Part shown: positions 45,332-54,639 of the stretch, piece by piece
Position numbering within the stretch: position 1 is the first letter of the stretch
Layout of the letters: the number at the start of each line of letters is the position of its first letter
Origin: Sva-07 sp963793335
GTDB taxonomy: Bacteria; Actinomycetota; Acidimicrobiia; Acidimicrobiales; Ilumatobacteraceae
NCBI GenBank assembly: GCA_963793335.1
Contig: CAWBZS010000001.1
Location: 682,001 to 746,000 of the forward strand
DNA: 64,000 bases
Direction: 5' to 3'
Notes under the pieces: model-generated
Database searches by the model: none
What the model saw: the letters and a program-made list of their open reading frames with translations, nothing else
What the model was told of the DNA's origin: nothing
Translations under genes and position numbers: made by a program

Positions 45332-47532
45332 TCAGCGCAAGCTGGCGTCGAGCTCGTCGAGCAGCTCCACGACCGCGTCGGCGATCACGGTGCCTGGCGG
45401 GAAGATCGCTGCTGCTCCACCGGCGCGCAACTCGTCGAAGTCCTGTGGTGGGATCACACCGCCGACGACGATCATGATGTCGGGACGACCGAGCTCGGCG
45501 AGCTCCGCACGCAACTGTGGTACGAGCGTGAGGTGGCCCGCAGCCAGCGACGATGCGCCGATCACGTGCACGTCGGCTTCGACCGCCTGCATCGCGACTT
45601 CGGCCGGGGTCTGGAAGAGCGGACCGACGTCGACGTCGAAGCCGAGGTCAGCGAACGCCGTGGCGATCACCTTCTGGCCACGGTCGTGGCCGTCCTGGCC
45701 CATCTTCGCCACCAGGATGCGCGGCTGACGGCCATGGTCGTCGGCGAAGCGCTCGACCTTCTCGCGGGCCAGCCGTGCGTTGGCGGAGTCGCCCAGTTCA
45801 CTGCGATACACACCCTGGATCGTACGGATCGCCGCGGTGTGACGGCCGAACACCTCCTCGAGCGCCGCGCTGATCTCCCCGACGGTGGCACGCTCACGGG
45901 CCGCGTCGACGGCCAGTTTCAGGAAGTTCTGCTCCAGTCCGGGGCGCGCGCACCGTCGACCGAAGCTGCCGCGGCAGCGGTCAGTCGGCCGAGCGCTGCG
46001 TCGACCGCGGCCGGGTCTCGCTCGGCGCGGAGTTGTTCGAGCTTGGCCAGCTGCTGCGCACGCACCGAGCTGTTGTCGACCTTGAGGACATCGATCTGCT
46101 CGACCTCCTCGGGACGGAACATGTTGACGCCGATCACGGGTTGGCGACCGGAGTCGATCCGTGCCTGTGTGCGTGCTGCGGCTTCCTCGATGCGCAGCTT
46201 GGGGATCCCGGCCTCGATCGCCGCGGTCATGCCGCCGGCTTCCTCGATCTCCTGGATGTGCGCCCACGCCGACTGCACCAGTTGCTCGGTGAGCTGTTCG
46301 ATGTAGTACGAACCGCCCCAGGGGTCGATCACACGGGTGGTGCCGGACTCCTGCTGGAGGAACAGTTGGGTGTTGCGGGCGATTCGGGCGCTGAAGTCCG
46401 TCGGCAACGCCAGTGCCTCGTCGAGCGCGTTGGTGTGCAGCGACTGGGTGTGCCCCTGGGTGGCGGCCATGGCCTCCACGCACGTGCGCACCACGTTGTT
46501 GTAGACGTCCTGCGCGGTGAGTGACCATCCCGAGGTCTGCGAATGGGTTCGCAACGACAGCGATTTGGGGCTCTTCGGGTCGAACTGCCTGACGAGCTTG
46601 GCCCACAGCAGGCGTCCGGCTCGCATCTTCGCCACTTCCATCGCGAAGTTCATGCCGACAGCCCAGAAGAACGACAACCGCGGCGCGAACGCGTCGATGT
46701 CGAGTCCGGTGTCGACCCCCGCACGCAGGTATTCGATGCCGTCGGCGAGCGTGTAGCCGAGTTCCAGGTCGGCGGTCGCTCCTGCCTCCTGCATGTGGTA
46801 ACCCGAGATCGAGATCGAGTTGAACCGGGGCATCTCGACGGAGGTGAACGCGAAGATGTCGGAGATGATCCGCATCGACGGCTCGGGTGGGTAGATGTAG
46901 GTGTTGCGAACCATGAACTCCTTGAGCACATCGTTCTGGATCGTGCCGGCGAGCTGTTTGGGGCTCACGCCCTGCTCCTCGGCGGCCACGATGTACAGCG
47001 CGAGCACCGGGAGCACGGCACCGTTCATCGTCATCGACACGCTCATCTCGTCGAGCGGGATGCCGTCGAACAGTTGGCGCATGTCGAGGATCGAGTCGAT
47101 CGCCACGCCGGCCATCCCGACGTCGCCGGCGACCCGCGGATGGTCGCTGTCGTAGCCTCGGTGGGTGGCGAGGTCGAACGCCACCGACAGGCCCTTCTGA
47201 CCGGCTGCGAGGTTGCGGCGGTAGAAGGCGTTGGAGGCGTCAGCAGTGGAGAACCCGGCGTACTGACGGATCGTCCACGGCTGGTTCACGTACATCGTGG
47301 GATACGGCCCACGAACGTATGGGGCGATGCCGGGATACGAATCGAGCACGTCGAGTCCGTCGATCGACGCCTCGTCGAGCAGGATCGGCACCTCGATGCC
47401 TTCGGGCGTGACCCACGCGAGTTCGTCGGGGTCGTGGCCGGTCTCGGCTCGCACCGCATCGCGCCATTGCGCTGTGGTCCCGGTGCGTTCGACGTCGCCC
47501 AGGGCAACGTTGGACAGGTCGGGAATCGTCAT
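45332..47532 (-). CDS. mutB: Methylmalonyl-CoA mutase large subunit, one apparent frameshift
   Basis: The catalytic, B12-binding subunit converting methylmalonyl-CoA and succinyl-CoA. The TIM-barrel part is intact (S-M-T-M-N-G-A near residue 165, Q-N-D-V-L-K-E-F, S-G-Y-H-M-Q-E-A-G-A). The frame breaks near 45940-45955, after A-A-A-A-A-S-V-D-G-A, and resumes in another frame as G-L-E-Q-N-F-L-K-L-A. The B12-binding domain then carries G-Q-D-G-H-D-R-G-Q, with its axial histidine. Joined, about 733 residues, a normal length. The start ATG at 47532 overlaps the small subunit stop. Confidence 0.88.
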
Positions 47533-49394
47533 CGCTCCACCCCCAATTCATCGAGTGCTCTGGTGATCACGTCGAGCACGTTGGTGCCAAGACCGACTTC
47601 TTCGTCGACGCCGTCGAGGTCGATGCCTCGCCCGGCGAGATAGATCCTGGAGGCGCCTGCCTCGCGCAGGTCACGGGCTGCCGACTCGCCGTCGGCGCGG
47701 TAGATCGCGTCGGACGAGCAGAGACACGCCAGCGCACATCCCGACGCAGCGAACTCCGCCGGCGGTCCGGTCACCGTGGCGATCCCACCGACAGCGAACA
47801 GGTTGCTGGCGAACGTGACCCGGGCGGTCGATGCGGCCTGGCTCCCGAGTGCAGCGAGATACACCGTGGGTCGCTGACCGGTCGCGGTGGTGTGCTGATC
47901 GGCACGGGCGCGCTGGGCTTCGACGTCCTCGGCGTGTCGCTGCACACCGAGCGGCTCGAAGCGTTGCGTCGCAGCAGCCTGCGACGGTGTCGGGACCGGC
48001 CACGGGTCATGGAACGGAGGCGATGCTTCGTCGATGTTCGGAAACTCCGTGATGCCGGTCAGCGGACGCTTGCGGGTGGCGAGCAACTGGGCGCGGGCAG
48101 TGCGTGCCTGCTGGAGATCGGTGTGGATGGCACCGCGTTCGAGCGCCACCTCGATGCCGCCTGCCGCTTCGATCTGCTGCAGCAACGTCCACGCGGTGCG
48201 GGCGAGATCGTCGGTGAGGTGCTCGACGTACCACGATCCCCCAGCCGGATCGACGACCCGCGACAGGTGCGACTCGGCTTGCAGCACACTCTGGGTGTTG
48301 CGCGCGACACGGCGACCGAGCGAGGTCCCACCGCGTTGGGTCAGGATGTCGTGGGGCCAGATCGTGATCGCATCCGCTCCGCCCATCGCTGCGGCGAAGC
48401 AGGCCACGGTGGAGCGCAGCGAGTTGACCCACGGGTCGTATCGACCCATCATCGCCTTGGAACCGTCGGCGTGCTGGTACATCGCCCGTGCCGCCGGTGA
48501 GACGTCGCTCACCTCGGCGATCCGCGCCCACAGCCGGCGGGCGGCACGCAGCTTGGCGATCGTCTCGAACTGATCGGCGGTGGCCGCCCAGCGGAATTCG
48601 ATCGTGGCGAACGCCTGCTCGACACTCACCCCGGCTGCGACCAGTTCGCGCACCGTTCGCGCTGCCGCGGCGAGCGTCCAGGCGAGTTCCTGTCCGATCG
48701 TGGCGCCGGCGTCGTGCCAGAGGGTGCCGTCGGCAACGACGACGTGGGCCGCCGGCGCGCTGACGGCGAGTTCGGCGACGAGCGCCGCAGTCCCGGCGAA
48801 ACCGGCCGTCAGGTCGGTGGCTCCACCCGTGCGCGCCCATGCACCGATCGGGTCCACGCCCAGGGTGCCGGTTCGGTCTTCGGCAGCGAGGTCACGGGCG
48901 TCCCACAGGTCGCAGAGCAGTCGGGCCCCGGCGACGCCATCGTCTCCCCTCGGCGCAGCGAGCGACACTGGTGCGAGGTCGACGTAGACCCCCTCGAGGG
49001 AGCGTTCGAGCTGCGCGGCGTCGGCGTCGGGCGGTAGCTCGATCAACAGCCCGGTGGCGCCCGACTCGAGTTCGCGGACGCCGGTCGATCCATCGACGTC
49101 GGGCCACACCCGCTGGCGAATCTCCCAGGGCACCGGTGCGGCGTGCGCCGATCGAACGAACGGAGCGAATCCCGGCAGTCCCGCAGGCGCCATGGCATCG
49201 TCGGCGCTGTACAGCGGGGCGATCTCGATCCCATCTTCGGTGACGTGCACCAGTTGGCGGGCGAATGCCGCAGCGAAGTCCTCGTCGCTGGCATCGGGTG
49301 TGCCCTTCAAGACCACGCTGCGAACGCCGTCCATCCACTGCTCATGCGTGGCGGCCGGAAACGCAGCGCCCAACTCCAACGGACCAGTCGTCAT
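47529..49394 (-). CDS. mutA: Methylmalonyl-CoA mutase small subunit
   Basis: The non-catalytic partner of MutB, 621 residues from the ATG at 49394 (GGGAAG lies nine bases before). The barrel part shows the family style (W-E-I-R-Q-R-V near residue 83; Y-D-P-W-V-N-S-L-R near residue 340). The C-terminal B12-like domain lacks the D-x-H-x-x-G signature, as expected for this subunit. It overlaps mutB by 4 bp, giving the operon mutA-mutB-meaB. The upstream 47-bp gap holds an AT-rich palindrome that may be an operator. Confidence 0.9.
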   Translation of the reverse strand: MTTGPLELGAAFPAATHEQWMDGVRSVVLKGTPDASDEDFAAAFARQLVHVTEDGIEIAPLYSADDAMAPAGLPGFAPFVRSAHAAPVPWEIRQRVWPDVDGSTGVRELESGATGLLIELPPDADAAQLERSLEGVYVDLAPVSLAAPRGDDGVAGARLLCDLWDARDLAAEDRTGTLGVDPIGAWARTGGATDLTAGFAGTAALVAELAVSAPAAHVVVADGTLWHDAGATIGQELAWTLAAAARTVRELVAAGVSVEQAFATIEFRWAATADQFETIAKLRAARRLWARIAEVSDVSPAARAMYQHADGSKAMMGRYDPWVNSLRSTVACFAAAMGGADAITIWPHDILTQRGGTSLGRRVARNTQSVLQAESHLSRVVDPAGGSWYVEHLTDDLARTAWTLLQQIEAAGGIEVALERGAIHTDLQQARTARAQLLATRKRPLTGITEFPNIDEASPPFHDPWPVPTPSQAAATQRFEPLGVQRHAEDVEAQRARADQHTTATGQRPTVYLAALGSQAASTARVTFASNLFAVGGIATVTGPPAEFAASGCALACLCSSDAIYRADGESAARDLREAGASRIYLAGRGIDLDGVDEEVGLGTNVLDVITRALDELGVER

Positions 49395-49411
49395 GGCGAC
49401 CATCTTCCCAT

Positions 49412-49434
49412 CGTTTTCGCATCGAGCGAAAACG
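49412..49434. promoter_or_regulatory. AT-rich perfect palindrome upstream of the mutA-mutB-meaB operon
   Basis: Arms CGTTTTCGC (49412-49420) and GCGAAAACG (49426-49434) flank a 5-bp spacer in the short gap before mutA. Runs of four T and four A are rare in this GC-rich window. It could be an operator for a repressor or activator of propionate metabolism, or a weak terminator of the YbaK gene. Confidence 0.45.
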
Positions 49435-49441
49435 AAACCGA

Positions 49442-49924
49442 TCAGGTGCAGCGGAGTTCCACGACCGATCCACCGCTCGAGGCAACCAACTGCGACGGTG
49501 ACAGCGAGAACACGTCGTGCCACGTCCCCGCCGCTGCCCACACCACATCGTGGTCGAGCAGATCAGGGTCGATGAACACCCGCAGCTGCGTGTCGTGGCC
49601 GAAGGGCGGCACACCCCCGATCGGGAACCCGGTGGTCGAGCGCACGACCTCGGCATCGACCCGAGCACAGCGCACACCGTCGGCTGCCGCTGCGAGCTTG
49701 GCTTCGTCGAGCTGATTGGCACCGCTCACGTAGGCGAGCACCACCTCACCGTCCACCGCGAAGATCAGGCTCTTGACGATCTGCGCCACGTCGCAACCGA
49801 TCGCCGCAGCGGCGTCGGCTGCGGTCTTGGTGCCATCGGGAAAACGAACCGGCACCACCTCGATCCCGAGCTGTGCGCCGGCCTCCACGACCCGTGCAGC
49901 GTTGCGATGCAGCGGTTCAGTCAT
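49442..49924 (-). CDS. ybaK: YbaK/EbsC family aminoacyl-tRNA deacylase
   Basis: A 160-residue editing-domain protein that removes wrongly attached amino acids from tRNA (Cys-tRNAPro in known YbaK). The fold signature is I-V-K-S-L-I-F near residue 49, with the conserved lysine, and G-F-P-I-G-G-V-P-P near residue 98. The length fits a free-standing deacylase. It overlaps the upstream MFS gene by 8 bp. Confidence 0.87.
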   Translation of the reverse strand: MTEPLHRNAARVVEAGAQLGIEVVPVRFPDGTKTAADAAAAIGCDVAQIVKSLIFAVDGEVVLAYVSGANQLDEAKLAAAADGVRCARVDAEVVRSTTGFPIGGVPPFGHDTQLRVFIDPDLLDHDVVWAAAGTWHDVFSLSPSQLVASSGGSVVELRCT

Positions 49925-51170
49925 GGGTGTCGACGGTAGCTGGCCCCCCGAGCGACAGCGCGAACGCTCCCGCCCACGAGCAGGCCGCAGCGATGCCGTA
50001 CGGAATCCGATACGAGCCGGCTACGTCGTACAGCGCCCCGAGCAGCAACGGTCCGCCGGCTGTGCCCACCACGGCGTACAGCTGCGTTCGGCTGAAGATG
50101 CGCGGATAGTCGCGCACCCCGAACCGTTCGGCGATCAGCAGCGGCTGCAACATCAAGATGTTGCCGATCGTGGCCCCGAACAGCACGATCGCCGCGAAGA
50201 TCAACCAGGTCGACTCCGCCACGCCGAGCACGGCAAGCGCCAGACCCTGCGCCGCGGCGAGGCCGACCGTGAGGCGCATCATCGGCACGTACTGCACCAC
50301 CCGGCCGCCGATCAGCCGGGCGACCACCGAGGTCGCGGCGATGGCGGTGATCGCAAACTGCGCTGTCTGGGGGTCCGTGCGGTCCTCGACCAGCTTGACG
50401 AGTTGCTGAATGCCGCCGACCTGGGCGCCGAACGCGAGCACGAAGCCGATGGTGGCGAACAGGAAGAACCGAGTGCGCACCGCCTCGTCGAATGGCGTCC
50501 CAGTGGGAGCCGGCGCCACCTCACCGACCGCCCGGCGGGCTCCGTCGGGCGCCCAACCCTCCACTTCCGGATCGGGCCGGATGATGAACCATGCGACCGG
50601 CACGATGCCCACGACGAACAGCGCACCCAACCACGGCGTCCCCGCTGCGAGGCCCTGCTGGTCGAGGAGCCGCTTCGCCAGCGGTGTGATCAGGATGCCG
50701 CCCGCCGACAGCCCGGTCGACGCCACCGACAGCGCGACGGAACGCCGGGTGTGGAACCAGCGAGTGACCACGGTGGTGACCGGCACGAGCCCGGCCGCCG
50801 CCCAGCCGGCAGCGAACACGGCGTAGACGACGAAGAGTTGCCACTGCTGCTGTACCTGGCCGAGCAGCGCCAGCGCGCCTCCGCCGACCACCCCGCCGAC
50901 CACGATCACGATCCGCACGTCGTGGCGGGCGATCGCTCGCGCCGCCCACACGCCGACGAAGCCGCCGACCACGAAGAACACCGTCGTCGCCAGCGAGATC
51001 GCGCCGAGCGGCCAGCCCTGCTCATTGCTGAATGCATTGAGGTACACGGCCAGGCCGTAGAACCCGAGGCCCGACGACACCGTCAGCACGACGAAACAGC
51101 CAGCGACCACCCGCCAGCCGGGGAAGGTGCCGTGTTCCTCGGTCTGGGGTTCGACGTCCTGTGCGGTCAC
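49917..51170 (-). CDS. Major facilitator superfamily transporter (MCT-like)
   Basis: A 417-residue, twelve-helix MFS protein from a GTG start. The N terminus F-P-G-W-R-V-V-A-G-C-F-V-V-L and W-F-H-T-R-R-S-V-A-L-S (loop 4-5 region) match the monocarboxylate/oxalate-formate type (OFA/MCT) family. The exported or imported compound is unknown. The gene overlaps ybaK at its 3' end. A soluble tail of only about 20 residues precedes the first helix. Confidence 0.85.
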   Translation of the reverse strand: MTAQDVEPQTEEHGTFPGWRVVAGCFVVLTVSSGLGFYGLAVYLNAFSNEQGWPLGAISLATTVFFVVGGFVGVWAARAIARHDVRIVIVVGGVVGGGALALLGQVQQQWQLFVVYAVFAAGWAAAGLVPVTTVVTRWFHTRRSVALSVASTGLSAGGILITPLAKRLLDQQGLAAGTPWLGALFVVGIVPVAWFIIRPDPEVEGWAPDGARRAVGEVAPAPTGTPFDEAVRTRFFLFATIGFVLAFGAQVGGIQQLVKLVEDRTDPQTAQFAITAIAATSVVARLIGGRVVQYVPMMRLTVGLAAAQGLALAVLGVAESTWLIFAAIVLFGATIGNILMLQPLLIAERFGVRDYPRIFSRTQLYAVVGTAGGPLLLGALYDVAGSYRIPYGIAAACSWAGAFALSLGGPATVDTHD

Positions 51171-51184
51171 GAAGCGACCGCGTC

Positions 51185-51529
51185 TCAGCGTTTGCGTTTG
51201 AAGATGCGCTTGAAGAACCCCTGCTCGGCAGCGGCACGCTCAGCTTCGACCTCGGCACGGACGTCGGCACCGACCGCGTTGAGGATCTCCTCCGCCTCAT
51301 CGAGCAGTGCAGCAGCGGACCCGTCGTCGAGCCCGCTGGGCTCGGGCGGTGTCGGTGGCACGATCAACGTGCCGTGCGTCCATGCGACATCGGCGAGTCG
51401 ACGTTCGTACTTCGGGCAGTTCTCCGGGCAGCGCCACGGCGCGTCAGGTGCCATGTCGACGTTGCACTTTCGCACCGTGTCACCGTTGGGATACGAACGG
51501 CTCTCGAAGTTCTTGCACTCGGTCCTCAT
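51185..51529 (-). CDS. Small four-cysteine protein of unknown function
   Basis: A 114-residue protein with cysteines at 5, 22, 34 and 38 (C-x2-P-E-N-C-P at the end), which could bind a metal or Fe-S cluster. A Pro-rich middle (P-P-T-P-P-E-P) and an acidic helix follow, with a very basic end F-F-K-R-I-F-K-R-K-R that may touch membrane or nucleic acid. The start is the ATG at 51529; a further upstream start adds 12 residues. No family is recognised. It is 15 bp downstream of the MFS gene's start, on the same strand, and near a ferredoxin gene. Confidence 0.6.
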   Translation of the reverse strand: MRTECKNFESRSYPNGDTVRKCNVDMAPDAPWRCPENCPKYERRLADVAWTHGTLIVPPTPPEPSGLDDGSAAALLDEAEEILNAVGADVRAEVEAERAAAEQGFFKRIFKRKR

Positions 51530-51620
51530 CGGCACAGCAGCAATCCTACCGACCGGGCCGCTCACGTGGCCAGCACGCCCACGGCATCACCGCCGCGTCG
51601 GTGGCCGAGGCGTGATCGTG

Positions 51621-51923
51621 TCAGGCGGCGTCGTCGGCGATGTCGGCCAGATCGGGAACGTCGTCGCCGACACCCGCTCCAACCGGGACGTCGACCTCGA
51701 CGAAGATGCACTCGCCCGGGCAGAGCTCGGCGGCGTGGATCGTGTCGGCGACATTACGCTCGCTCACCATCGCCAAGCTGCCCGATCCACCGGGATCGTT
51801 GAGCACCTGAGCGTCCTCGACAACGTAGGCGATGCCGTCCTCGAGCAAGGTGAACACGTCGGGGCAGTGATCGACGCACAGTCCGTCACCGGTGCACAAG
51901 TCTTGGTCGATCCACACTCGCAT
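51621..51923 (-). CDS. Ferredoxin, single cluster
   Basis: A 100-residue ferredoxin for electron transfer, often to cytochromes P450 in actinobacteria. Ligands: C10, C16, C20 and C68 in C-T-G-D-G-L-C-V-D-H-C-P and C-P-G-E-C. The usual second cysteine of a 4Fe-4S motif is replaced (Asp13), which suggests a 3Fe-4S cluster or Asp ligation. The acidic C-terminal tail (about residues 80-100) is typical of such ferredoxins. It starts with ATG at 51923, back to back with oligopeptidase B 43 bp away. No P450 is in the window. Confidence 0.85.
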   Translation of the reverse strand: MRVWIDQDLCTGDGLCVDHCPDVFTLLEDGIAYVVEDAQVLNDPGGSGSLAMVSERNVADTIHAAELCPGECIFVEVDVPVGAGVGDDVPDLADIADDAA

Positions 51924-51965
51924 CGGTGTCGAACCGTACCGCTGGCTGCCTACATTGGCTCGACT

Positions 51966-54032
51966 GTGATCGAACAACCTGAGCAGACATCCGACACATC
52001 CGCCGCGCCGCCGCGAGCACCTCGCCGGAGTCATACGTGGCAGCGAACCACCGGCGCTGTCGACGACCCGTACGCATGGATGCGTGATCTCGACGATCCG
52101 GCGCTGTTGGAGCATCTGCGCGCCGAGAACGACGCGGCCGACGCGTTCTTCGCTCCGCACAACGACGTGATCGAGGCGGTGTTCGGCGAGATCCGCTCGC
52201 GCGTACAGGAAACCGACATCTCCACACCGGTCGAGTTCGGCCCGTGGTGGTACGTGACCACGACCACCGAAGGTGCGAGCTATCCAGTGCATCATCGAGG
52301 GCCCGACGCCGCGCACGCCACCGATCAGGTGCTCCTCGACGAGAACGTCGAGGCCGCTGGCCACGAGTACTTCGACCTGGGCGCATTCGACATGTCGTCC
52401 GACCATCGATTCGCGGCGTGGTCGATGGACACCGACGGCGACGAGCACTACACGTTGCGCATCCGCGACCTCACGACCGGCATCGATCTCGACGACCGTC
52501 TCGACGACACCGCCAACGCGGGCGTTGCCTGGTCGAGCGATGGGGCATGGTTGTTCTATGTGACCGCCGACGACCAGGAGCGGCCCTCGAAGGTCTGGCG
52601 ACATCGCATCGGCTCCGAGCGCGCCGACGACGTGTGCGTCTTCGACGAGACCGACGAACGGTTCTTCGTCGGCATCGGGTCGACCAGATCGGATGCCTGG
52701 ATCGTCATCAGTTCGGCCAGCCGCACCAGCGCCGACGCCCGGCTGATCGCCGCCGACGACCCGACCGCCGAGCCGATGGCGGTCGCGCCCCGGCGCGACG
52801 GCGTCGAGTACGGGATCGACCACTGGGGCGACGCCCTGGTGATGCACACCAACGACAGGGCGGTCGACTTCCGACTGCTCGCGTCACCGGACGATGCCGA
52901 CTGGTCGACGGCGTCGAGTTGGTCGGAACTCGTGGCGCACGAGCCCGGGCGCCGGATCATGGGCGTCGACGCGTTCGCCGGCCATCTGCTGATCCACGAG
53001 TGGGCCTCAGCACAACCGCGCCTGCGGCTGCTGTTTCGGGATGGCACCGCACGGGTGATCGACCTCGGCGCCGAACCACACGACGTCGAGCCGACCGCCA
53101 ACCCGCAGTGGACCACCGACGTGGTGCGCTTCGTGGTGCAATCGCTCACCCGGCCGACGAGGTTGTTCGACGAAGACGTACGCACCGGCGAACGAACGTT
53201 GTTGCGCCAGTTGCCGACGCCGAACGTCGATCTCGATGCGTACTGCTCGGAACGCCAGTGGGCCACCGCAGCCGACGGCACGCTGGTGCCGCTCGACATC
53301 GTCCGCCACGTCGACACCCCGATCGACGGCACGGCGCCCGGCGTGCTCTACGGCTACGGCGCCTACGAAGTGTCACTGCCACCGTGGTTCTCCGTCGCCC
53401 GGCTGTCGCTGCTGGACCGCGGGTGGATCTGGGCGCTGGCCCATCCTCGTGGCGGCGGCGAGCTCGGCCGGCAGTGGTATCTCGACGGCAAGCTCGAGTC
53501 GAAACAGAACACGTTCGGCGACACGATCACCTGCGGGGAGCATCTCGCCGACAACCAACTCGTGGCAGCAGATCGTCTCGCCATTCGGGGTGGGTCGGCT
53601 GGGGGACTGCTCGTCGGTGCCTGCGTGACGCAGCGACCCGACCTGTTCTGTAGCGCGGTGGCCGAGGTTCCGTTCGTCGACATCATCAACACGATGAGCG
53701 ATCCGACGCTGCCGCTGACGGTGACCGAGTGGGAAGAGTGGGGCGACCCGCGATCCGAGCCGTTCGCATCGTGCATGCTGGCGTACTCCCCGTACGACAA
53801 CACGACGCCGGCGGAGTACCCGGCGGTGTACGCAACAGCGGGCCTCAACGATCCTCGGGTGAGTGTGCACGAGCCGGCGAAGTGGGTGGCGCGCCTGCGC
53901 GACGTGTCGACCAGTGCGGCTCCGATCGTGCTGCGCACCGAACTCGGGGCAGGCCATGGTGGCCCGACCGGACGCTACGACGCCTGGCGCGACGAAGCCC
54001 GCACGCTCGCCTTCCTCCTCGCCACCACCTGA
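51966..54032 (+). CDS. ptrB: Prolyl oligopeptidase family serine peptidase (oligopeptidase B-like)
   Basis: A 688-residue S9A peptidase. The N-terminal part is a beta-propeller (D-P-Y-A-W-M-R-D-L-D-D-P near residue 34 is the usual start block). The catalytic triad is S544 in G-G-S-A-G-G, D629 in N-D-P-R-V, H664 in G-H-G-G. Oligopeptidase B cleaves short peptides after Lys or Arg. The open frame runs far upstream, but the GTG at 51966 (V-I-E-Q-P-E-Q) is the sensible start. A palindromic repeat follows the stop within 15 bp. Confidence 0.92.
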   Translation: MIEQPEQTSDTSAAPPRAPRRSHTWQRTTGAVDDPYAWMRDLDDPALLEHLRAENDAADAFFAPHNDVIEAVFGEIRSRVQETDISTPVEFGPWWYVTTTTEGASYPVHHRGPDAAHATDQVLLDENVEAAGHEYFDLGAFDMSSDHRFAAWSMDTDGDEHYTLRIRDLTTGIDLDDRLDDTANAGVAWSSDGAWLFYVTADDQERPSKVWRHRIGSERADDVCVFDETDERFFVGIGSTRSDAWIVISSASRTSADARLIAADDPTAEPMAVAPRRDGVEYGIDHWGDALVMHTNDRAVDFRLLASPDDADWSTASSWSELVAHEPGRRIMGVDAFAGHLLIHEWASAQPRLRLLFRDGTARVIDLGAEPHDVEPTANPQWTTDVVRFVVQSLTRPTRLFDEDVRTGERTLLRQLPTPNVDLDAYCSERQWATAADGTLVPLDIVRHVDTPIDGTAPGVLYGYGAYEVSLPPWFSVARLSLLDRGWIWALAHPRGGGELGRQWYLDGKLESKQNTFGDTITCGEHLADNQLVAADRLAIRGGSAGGLLVGACVTQRPDLFCSAVAEVPFVDIINTMSDPTLPLTVTEWEEWGDPRSEPFASCMLAYSPYDNTTPAEYPAVYATAGLNDPRVSVHEPAKWVARLRDVSTSAAPIVLRTELGAGHGGPTGRYDAWRDEARTLAFLLATT

Positions 54033-54042
54033 CCCTGTTCCC

Positions 54043-54094
54043 TGAGCCCGGGTCTGGCGGAACCACCAAGGTTCCCCGAGACCCGGGCTCGGGG
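54043..54094. repeat. Inverted repeat/hairpin related to the 33-bp palindromic element
   Basis: Between ptrB and the UspA gene. Outer arms GAGCCCGGGTCT (54044-54055) and AGACCCGGGCTC (54079-54090) pair perfectly, with inner arms GGAACC (54059-54064) and GGTTCC (54070-54075). The 17-nt core at 54078-54094 is identical to 1483-1499. It may also serve as the terminator of ptrB. Confidence 0.7.
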
Positions 54095-54117
54095 AACCGA
54101 TCGGGCAAGATGGGGCA

Positions 54118-54564
54118 ATGGAAGCGCCCGTCCTCGTTGCCACCCACCACTCCGCTGCGGCCGACGAGGTGGTCGGGCGCGCGGCACGCCTCGCGATCGC
54201 GGTTGGCGCGGAGCTCCATGCGGTCAGCGTCGTGCAGGATCTCGTGGTGGGGGCGGCGATGGGTCCTGCCGGTGCTGAGGCACTGACGAAACAGGTCGAT
54301 GCGCAACGCCTGATGTGTGCAACGGCGCTGACACGGGCGGTGGAGCTGAGCCGCGAGATCGGTGTCGACATCACCGAACATCTGCGCCGTGGTGAACCAG
54401 CAGCCCAGATCGCACAGGTGGCGGACACCATCGGCGCCGGACTCATCGTCATCGGCAGCAGTGGCCTCGATGGCGCCGGTCGCTACGTGCTGGGCAGCGT
54501 GCCGGAGCGATTGCTGTTCGACGCTCACGGCCACGACGTCCTCGTCGTTCGAACGACGAGCTGA
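54118..54564 (+). CDS. Universal stress protein (UspA family)
   Basis: A 148-residue UspA-fold protein. The C-terminal nucleotide motif G-S-S-G-L-D-G-A-G-R-Y-V-L-G-S-V fits the G-2x-G-9x-G(S/T) pattern of ATP-binding Usp proteins. Function in stress tolerance is a family property. It stands alone between the palindrome and a converging MBL gene. Confidence 0.88.
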   Translation: MEAPVLVATHHSAAADEVVGRAARLAIAVGAELHAVSVVQDLVVGAAMGPAGAEALTKQVDAQRLMCATALTRAVELSREIGVDITEHLRRGEPAAQIAQVADTIGAGLIVIGSSGLDGAGRYVLGSVPERLLFDAHGHDVLVVRTTS

Positions 54565-54573
54565 ACCGACAAC

Positions 54574-54597
54574 CTGGACCACCCGCGGTCGGTCCAG
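54574..54597. terminator. Hairpin between converging uspA and MBL genes
   Basis: Arms CTGGACC (54574-54580) and GGTCCAG (54591-54597) form a 7-bp stem in the short gap between two converging genes, consistent with a two-way terminator. No U-run is seen. Confidence 0.4.
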
Positions 54598-54639
54598 CCA
54601 GACCTCAGACTCCGACGAGACTCGCAGCCGAAGCGTCGC

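Noticed and set aside
49773..51965. Very long open frame (about 1,400 codons) running into oligopeptidase B
   Set aside because: Only the part from 51966 looks like protein. The upstream part is antisense to ybaK, the MFS gene and the ferredoxin and is Arg/His/Pro-rich, as expected of shadow frames in GC-rich DNA.
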